Shown here one piece after another: positions 58,253 through 64,000 of a stretch of DNA of 64,000 bases. The notes under the pieces were generated by a model. The model did no database searches and was not told the DNA's origin. It saw nothing but the letters and a program-made list of their open reading frames with translations. A program made the position numbers and the translations under genes. Origin of the DNA: Chenopodium formosanum. Lineage: Eukaryota > Streptophyta > Magnoliopsida > Caryophyllales > Amaranthaceae. Positions within the stretch are counted from its first letter, which is position 1; every line of letters begins with the position of its first letter. The stretch is taken from the NCBI GenBank assembly GCA_024500155.1, contig CM044877.1, forward strand, positions 28,552,501 to 28,616,500. Reading direction: 5' to 3'.

Positions 58253-59461
58253 TGTTGAGTCACTTAAGGTTTTGAGTGATGACAAACAGCTGACTAGCTG
58301 GTTCTTGTTGGTTTTATATTATATCAACTGACATTTTGAACAGGAACAGCTATCCCAAGTACTTGAGGCAATATGAAGTCCTTTTGAATCAAAGCATTCA
58401 AGAAATCTGTATCAGAATGTTCTATCAAGGAAGGCCGCCAAGACTTGAAGATTATGAAGTCTCTTAGATTAGGATAGTTGATCTTTGTAGTCTTTATAAT
58501 GTTAAGTGTGCATGGATGTTTGTACGTGAGCTATTTGTATCCCTTACTTAGAGTATTTAGTGTTGTAGAAATCAGGAAAAGTTGACCTGATCCCTAGGAC
58601 ATTAACAGGTCAGGAAACAGTTGCTTCGTAGCTTGTTTCATAAACCTGGACATTAGTTCAGTAAATATTTTCTGGAATATATATTTCCTATCCTTAGAGA
58701 ATATTTACTAAACTAATTGATTCAGTTTATGCAAAGTTGGAGATGAATTATTTCGCATATAACTTAGAATATATTATTCTACCCATTTATGGAAAGTAGA
58801 ATAATATCTTAGAATATCTCTTATTTACAAAATAAAAGATATTCTATTTACCTAAGTTATGATCTGAAAAGATCACGAAAGATTTTATCTCCCAACCTTA
58901 TAAAAGCATAAACTCGATCAGAATTTCGAGTGAGCTTTTCTGAAAAAAATTCTCTATCTTTGAAAGCTCGAAATACACTCTAAGGGAAATAGTTAGTTCA
59001 TCTCTTACAAACTATTTATGCACACAGTAAGAATTATTTTGTAATTATCTCTTGTAAGCTTTGAGTGGAAGCATTTAGAGGGAAACAAAGGGTTTGTATT
59101 GAATCACTAAGAGGTTAGTGATTGGGTAGCATTTACGAGTGTGAGTGCAAGTGCTTGTGAGTTCAAGTGCGAAGTGACACCTAGAGTTAGGTGTGGGGAT
59201 CACGAGTGTGATCATTTGTAATTGCTTTTGTTTTTTCAGAGTTGATTAATAAAAGTAATTAGGGTAGTGGAGGACGTAGGCTCAGAGTTGAGCTGAACCT
59301 CGTTAAATCTTTGTGTTGATTATTTATTGTATTTTCTATTTCCGCTGCAGGACCAGTTCATCACCTGGTCCCCCTACATAAATAGAAGAAAATCCAATAA
59401 TTCCTTACACTGCCCTGTACTCAATTCAACCCCCCCTTCTTGAGTACCAGCTGCACTTTCA
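58253..59461 (+). repeat. Element D 5' LTR
   Basis: This 1209-bp LTR starts TGTTGAGTCACT and ends GCACTTTCA. A TATA box (TTATAAAAG) lies at 58898-58906. Two perfect inverted repeats lie just upstream: 12-bp arms at 58771-58782/58796-58807 and 10-bp arms at 58810-58819/58837-58846. Confidence 0.85.
58898..58906 (+). promoter_or_regulatory. TATA box of LTR D
   Basis: TTATAAAAG lies 645 bp into the LTR, in an otherwise AT-moderate stretch. It is the best TATA match in the LTR and lies about 50 bp after the inverted repeats. Confidence 0.65.
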
Positions 59462-59463
59462 AT

Positions 59464-59476
59464 TGGTATCAGAGCC
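59464..59476 (+). other. Element D primer-binding site
   Basis: TGGTATCAGAGCC, complementary to initiator-Met tRNA, lies two bases after the LTR end. Confidence 0.92.
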
Positions 59477-59514
59477 TCGGCTTCTTGTAAGGGTAACACC
59501 TAGAGAAGTAGATC

Positions 59515-61734
59515 ATGAGTACTCAGGAAATGAATGCTATGGGATATGACAACAAGACACCAAAGTTCAATGGGAAGAACTATGCATGGTGGAAGAACAG
59601 AATCAAGAACATCATCATTAGCATTGATTATGAATGCTGGTTGGTTGTTAAGAATGGTCCCTTGACCATTGAGAAGTCTGATCCAGAAGGGAAGCTAGTC
59701 CCAAAGACTGAAGATGAATACATCTCCACTTATTACAAAAAGCTGGAGAAAAATGCTAAGGCTATGTCAATACTGCAACAGGCCATTGCTGAGAATGAGA
59801 CAAACAGGATCTCAGCATGCACCACTGCCAAGGAGATCTGGGATACCCTTGAACTTGCCTTTGAGGGTACCAGTGAGGTAAAGAGGTCTAAAATTGATTT
59901 GCTTATGTCAAAATATGAATCTTTTAATATGTTTAAGGATGAAGATATTAATACTTGTTTTGGTAGATTCATGACTATTGTAAATGATTTAAAATCTCTT
60001 GGTAAAAGCCTTACTGATGAAGATCTTGTTAGAAAGATTTTAAGAAGTTTGACAGGTGAATGGACTCCCAAGGTTACAGCCATTTATGAAGCAAAGGATC
60101 TTTCAATTCTATCAGTTGAACAGCTGATAGGTTCCCTCATGACCCATGAAATGCTGGTTGGATCTAAGTCAGAGAAGGTACCAGCAAAAGGAATTGTACT
60201 AAAGGGAACAGTCGAAGATGAGAATGATGAGATAGGAATGATGGCTAGAAGGTTTGAAAGAAGTTTTAGAAACCAGAAGGGAAAATTCATCAAGGGTAAG
60301 TTTAATAATGCATCAAATAAAAAAACTAACAACTTCTCTGCAACAGGATGCTTTAAGTGTGGTGAGAAGGGACACCTTGTGAAGAATTGTCCTCAATGGA
60401 AGGACAACCAGTCCAAGGAAGCAGACAAGATAGCTTACAAAAAAGCCATGGTTGCTGCTGTCTGGGGAGATACAGACAGTGATGAAGAGGAAGATGATTC
60501 AAGTCAGTCAGATGTATGTATGACAGCAATACTGAATCAAAGTTCAGAAGAAGGTACCAGGAACAGCAGAGGAACCAGCTCAGATGTCCACTGCCTCATG
60601 GCAAAGAAGCACCCCTTGGATCAACATCAGGTAAACATTGATCAGATCAAAAAGGATATGCTCTTTTATGATAGAAAAAACTTGATGGAATGTGCTAGTA
60701 GTGCTTTAGATCAATGTTTAGAACTTGGAATTGCTTATCATGATTTTAAGAGAAAGTTTAAAGAAAAGTCTAAAGAATATGATATTGCTAATTCAAGTTG
60801 TGATCTGTTGGAAAGTGTCTGTGCTAACTTGAAGCAGGAAGTAGCTGAACTAGAGATTGCTTTAGATCAAAGCAAACTTGAAATTCAGAGAATAAAATCT
60901 GATATGGGTTTGTGTGATGACAGTGATGATGAATGTGAGAAACAGTTTACAAGTTGTGTCATTAATGTGCTTGATTATAGTGGTGATGACTTGTATGACT
61001 TTGATAGTATAAAATCTAGGGCAAGTGCTCTAAATAGGTCTAAACTGTTAGAAGGATTCAACTTGTTAGTTGATGTTGTAGAGGAACTATATAAAGCATA
61101 TGTCCTAGTTAAGAACAGCAAAAGTACTGGTTCTGAAACTGTTTCTAGTAATATGCATGATGAATGTGAAGCTAAAATTTGTAGCTTGCAGGTTGAGTTA
61201 GCCCAGCTTAGAAAGACTAATTCATGTGATTCTGTAGTTTTGCATGATTCAAATATTTCAAAATTGCAAGCTGAGCTTGAAAGAGCTAAGCTTGACTTTG
61301 AGATAGTTGTTGACCAGAATTTATCCCTGCATGAGAAAATGAACTTAAAGGACAGAGAGTTCATAGAATTTAAGAAGAGAATGGATAAAGTCCTCCAATC
61401 CCAGAACTCATTGAACCAGTTAACTTTAACTGCTGGAAACAGTGGTAGAAGGGGACTTGGTTATACTGAGAAGGGGAACAGGAGGAACTGGTCTCCCAGA
61501 GATACTACATGGTTACAGGAGTATAAGAAAGGTAAGTATGTCGTAGCAAAAGACATGCATGTGTGCTATCATTGTGGCAAGAATGGCCATAAGAAATATG
61601 AGTGTAAAGACAGGAAAAGTAGATTGGATAAAAATAAGAAAAATGTTAAGCAGATTTGGGTTAGAAAAGACTTGCTTGAATCTGCTGTTGGAAAGAGACC
61701 CAAAAAGATTTGGGTTCCTAAAGCTAATGTTTGA
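59515..61734 (+). CDS. Gag of SIRE-like element D
   Basis: The 739-residue protein begins MSTQEMNAMGYDNK shortly after the PBS. Its N-terminal part is a typical copia gag: FNGKNYAWWKNRI near residue 20, AKEIWDTLELAFEGTSEVK near 105-125. A CCHC zinc knuckle, CFKCGEKGHLVKNC, begins at about residue 279; a second, CYHCGKNGHKKYEC, begins at about residue 684. Residues 360-650 are helical and acid/lysine-rich, probably coiled coil. Two widely spaced knuckles and the long middle make it larger than ordinary copia gags, as in SIRE elements. It ends with TGA at 61732-61734 after KKIWVPKANV, just before protease in another frame. The capsid-forming and RNA-binding role is inferred from the family. Confidence 0.9.
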   Translation: MSTQEMNAMGYDNKTPKFNGKNYAWWKNRIKNIIISIDYECWLVVKNGPLTIEKSDPEGKLVPKTEDEYISTYYKKLEKNAKAMSILQQAIAENETNRISACTTAKEIWDTLELAFEGTSEVKRSKIDLLMSKYESFNMFKDEDINTCFGRFMTIVNDLKSLGKSLTDEDLVRKILRSLTGEWTPKVTAIYEAKDLSILSVEQLIGSLMTHEMLVGSKSEKVPAKGIVLKGTVEDENDEIGMMARRFERSFRNQKGKFIKGKFNNASNKKTNNFSATGCFKCGEKGHLVKNCPQWKDNQSKEADKIAYKKAMVAAVWGDTDSDEEEDDSSQSDVCMTAILNQSSEEGTRNSRGTSSDVHCLMAKKHPLDQHQVNIDQIKKDMLFYDRKNLMECASSALDQCLELGIAYHDFKRKFKEKSKEYDIANSSCDLLESVCANLKQEVAELEIALDQSKLEIQRIKSDMGLCDDSDDECEKQFTSCVINVLDYSGDDLYDFDSIKSRASALNRSKLLEGFNLLVDVVEELYKAYVLVKNSKSTGSETVSSNMHDECEAKICSLQVELAQLRKTNSCDSVVLHDSNISKLQAELERAKLDFEIVVDQNLSLHEKMNLKDREFIEFKKRMDKVLQSQNSLNQLTLTAGNSGRRGLGYTEKGNRRNWSPRDTTWLQEYKKGKYVVAKDMHVCYHCGKNGHKKYECKDRKSRLDKNKKNVKQIWVRKDLLESAVGKRPKKIWVPKANV

Positions 61735-64000
61735 ATTTCCTGTGCAGGCTAAAGTGAGAGACAATACCTACTGGTATTTGGACAGTGGCTGCTCAAGACA
61801 CATGTCAGGGGATAGGAAACAGTTTCTCTCACTTACAGCTCATGAAGGGGGAAAGGTGACCTTTGGTGATAACAGCAAAGGTACCATTCTTGGAATTGGT
61901 AAGGTTGGTAAGTCACTTTCCCATGCTATTAGTGATGTATATTATGTTGATGGTTTACAACATAATCTCTTGAGTATTTCACAATTATGTGATAAAGGTA
62001 ATAAAGTTGAGTTCAAAGACAACCTTTGTCACATAGTGAATTTGCAAACAAATGAACTTGTCTGCCAGGGATTCAGACATGAAAACGTTTACATTACTTA
62101 TTTAAACCAAATCCCTGAGAACAAGTCCATCTGTTTGAATGCTGTTTCTGATAGGGACCAGTGGCTTTGGCATAAAAGGATGGGACATGTCAGCTTTAGA
62201 CTTCTTAGGAAACTCAGGTCTCAAGAATTGGTGATAGGCCTGCCTAACATCAAGTTTGAAGCAGATAGAGTTTGTGAAGAATGTGCTAAAGGGAAACAGG
62301 TCAAATCCTTTTTTAAGCCAAAGAAAACTATCAGTACCAGCAGACCTCTAGAACTTATTCATATTGATATATGTGGACCCATGAGAGTCCAAAGTAGAAA
62401 TGGTTCTAGATATGTGTGTGTCATTGTTGATGATTATTCCAGATACACATGGACTCTATTTCTGTCTTCTAAAGATGAAACTTTTGATGAGTTTATTGTG
62501 TTAGTAAAGCAGGTTCAGAACAAGATCAATCATCAACTGGCTGCCATAAGATCTGATCATGGATCAGAGTTTGATAACTCTAGCTTCATAGAGTTCTGCA
62601 GGGAACATGGAGTTTCTCACAATTTCTCTGCCCCAAGAACTCCTCAACAAAATGGAGTAGTTGAGAGGAAGAACAGGACTTTGGAAGAAATGGCAAGAAC
62701 AATGCTCATTGAGAGTTGTCTCCCCAAGTCTTTTTGGGCAGAAGCTGTAAATACAGCTTGTCACATGTTAAATAGGTTGATGTTAAGGCCTCAAATGAAG
62801 AAGACTCCATATGAACTACTTAGAGGAAGGAAACCAAACATAGCATACTTCAGAACCTTTGGTTGTAAGTGTTATGTGCATAATAATGGTAAGAACAGCT
62901 TGGATAAATTTGATCCAAGAAGTGATGAAGCTGTTTTCCTTGGTTATTCTTCTCACAGTAAGGCATATAAAGTATTCAATAAGAAAACTTTATGTGTTGA
63001 AGAAAGTGTTCATGTAGTCTTTGATGAATTTAATATGTGTTGTGAGAATGTGCAGGTTGATGACTTAGATGAGATAGGACTTTTATATTTTACAGGAGAA
63101 TCAACTGCTGTTTTCTTAGAAGAACCAGGTTCACCTACTGGTTCACCAGATGCTGCTGGTGAAGGACTTGGTCACAATGAAGGAGATCCTCAACAAGTAG
63201 ATACTCATGAGGATGGAGATGAAGGCCCCCAAGTAAATGGAGAAAGCAACACCTCAGGGGGAACAGAAAACTTTCAGGACAAGTTTTCCACCCAGGTAAG
63301 GGAGGTAGGGGGAACATCTCAGCATACTGGTCCATCTGTGCAAAACCAATTCGATGGCACAAATGAACCAGGGATGCATGATGGTTCTGATGGATTAAAT
63401 GAGAATGCACCTAGGTCTAGCATTTTTAAATATAAATCTTCTCATCCTACTAAACAAATTCTGAGTGATATCAGTAGAGGTATTCAGACTAGGAGAGCTG
63501 TTTATGAAAACTTTTGTGCATTTTTCTCATTTTTATCTAATATAGAACCAACTGACTACAAGATGGCTTTAAAAGATCCTGATTGGGTTTTTGCTATGCA
63601 AGATGAATTAAATCAATTTGAAAGAAATAAAGTGTGGCATCTTGAGCCAAGACCTGAGAACAGGTCAGTCATAGGTACCAGGTGGGTCTTCAGAAACAAA
63701 TTGGATGATCTGGGTACTATAGTCAGAAACAAAGCTAGACTGGTCGTGCAAGGTTATAATCAGCAAGAAGGCATTGATTATGATGAAACCTTTTCCCCAG
63801 TAGCTAGACTTGAGGCAATAAGGATCTTGATTGCCTTTATTGCTCATAAGAACATTAAGCTCTTTCAAATGGATGTTAAGACAGCATTTCTTAATGGTTA
63901 TTTGAAAGAAGAAGTATATGTTGAGTAGCCCCCTGGCTTTGCTGATAGTCAATTCCCAAATCATGTATATAAGCTGGACAAGGCACTTTATGGTCTTAAA
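61735..64000 (+). pseudogene. Pol of SIRE-like element D (protease, integrase, partial RT)
   Basis: The frame is +1 relative to gag and is open from within gag to 63928. Protease has YLDSGCSRHMSG (61780-61815). Integrase has the pre-integrase WHKRMGH, zinc residues ending CEECAKGK, and catalytic acids in IHIDICGP, RSDHGSEFDN and NGVVERKNRT. After a variable linker (63060-63420) comes RT: VWHLEPRPENRSVIGTRWVF, GIDYDETFSPVARLEAIR and LFQMDVKTAFLNG. TAG at 63926-63928 falls where the family has Q in 'VEQPPGF'; sequence then continues in frame as PPGFADSQFPNH to the window end. The frame change at gag/pol could be programmed or a one-base lesion; the TAG looks like a true nonsense change. Confidence 0.9.

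Larger units (their letters stand above)
58253..64000 (+). mobile_element. Element D: SIRE-like Ty1/copia retrotransposon (runs off the window)
   Basis: It comprises a 5' LTR, an initiator-Met PBS, a long gag with two zinc knuckles, then protease, integrase and the start of RT. The domain order (integrase before RT) is that of Ty1/copia. The long gag with a central coiled-coil region and the TGTTGAGT LTR start fit the SIRE/Maximus lineage. It inserted into element C in the opposite orientation. The base string before it is GTGAG; the matching duplication would be beyond the window. Confidence 0.9.

Noticed and set aside
58250..58285. Native start codon of the element C polyprotein at 58285
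   Set aside because: The first codons read through LTR D, a later insertion; the real gag start lies beyond D.
61559..61734. N-terminal part of the pol frame as a separate protein start
   Set aside because: It overlaps gag, whose second zinc knuckle is encoded in the other frame there; it is a shadow up to the frame change.

Overview
The window is plant nuclear DNA made almost wholly of nested transposable elements; I see no host gene, tRNA or rRNA. The evidence is Ty3/gypsy polyproteins of the Tat type (second, archaeal-type RNase H after the RT), Ty1/copia polyproteins (one SIRE-like), an Athila-like RT fragment, initiator-Met tRNA primer sites, a CACTA element and spliced plant-mobile-domain (PMD) genes. 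A flowering plant with a repeat-rich genome is implied; I cannot name the species.

Layout. 40-4148: complete, compact, minus-strand LTR element (LE1) with TSD AATAC; its LTRs are four times longer than its interior. It sits in an older LTR (G-prime, to 6299), which abuts a fragment of another LTR (E family, 6300-6747). 6748-11610: decayed Ty3/gypsy remains. 11711 to about 18000: decayed minus-strand Ty1/copia element with its 3' LTR. 18001-20224: AT-rich, unresolved. 20225-20932: Athila-like fragment broken by element A. Element A (20933 to about 38870, minus) is Tat-like: 3' LTR, tandem repeats, two antisense (plus-strand) genes, a decayed gag-pol, a solo E-type LTR (36582-37842) and a 5' leader. 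Element B (about 38871-48131) is a sister of A with the same plan; its 3' spacer holds a CACTA element (41454-43201). B is broken by LTR G (48134-50562), G by element C (from 51172), and C by the SIRE-like element D (58253 to window end). The nesting is therefore B < G < C < D.

The most striking pattern is regulatory. A and C carry arrays of a dyad-symmetric motif (consensus ACCGTGACACGGT) at a 20-21 bp period. B carries a different dyad (AGCGCCAGACGCT) at an exact 19 bp period. In both families the arrays lie just upstream of the LTR TATA box, the antisense PMD gene promoter and the TATA box of a second antisense gene (DUF7745-like). A and C also have them in the remaining spacers. This looks like an element-internal regulon with a family-specific cis code, and invites comparison with the VANC/VANDAL anti-silencing systems. 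The antisense genes have a conserved 5'-UTR intron and several conserved GT-AG introns, so they are real genes, although the copies here carry stops and frameshifts.

Most polyproteins are broken. C has a gag-pol frame interrupted by one visible nonsense codon. D has one frame change at the gag/pol border and one nonsense codon in the RT. Many stops look like C-to-T changes.
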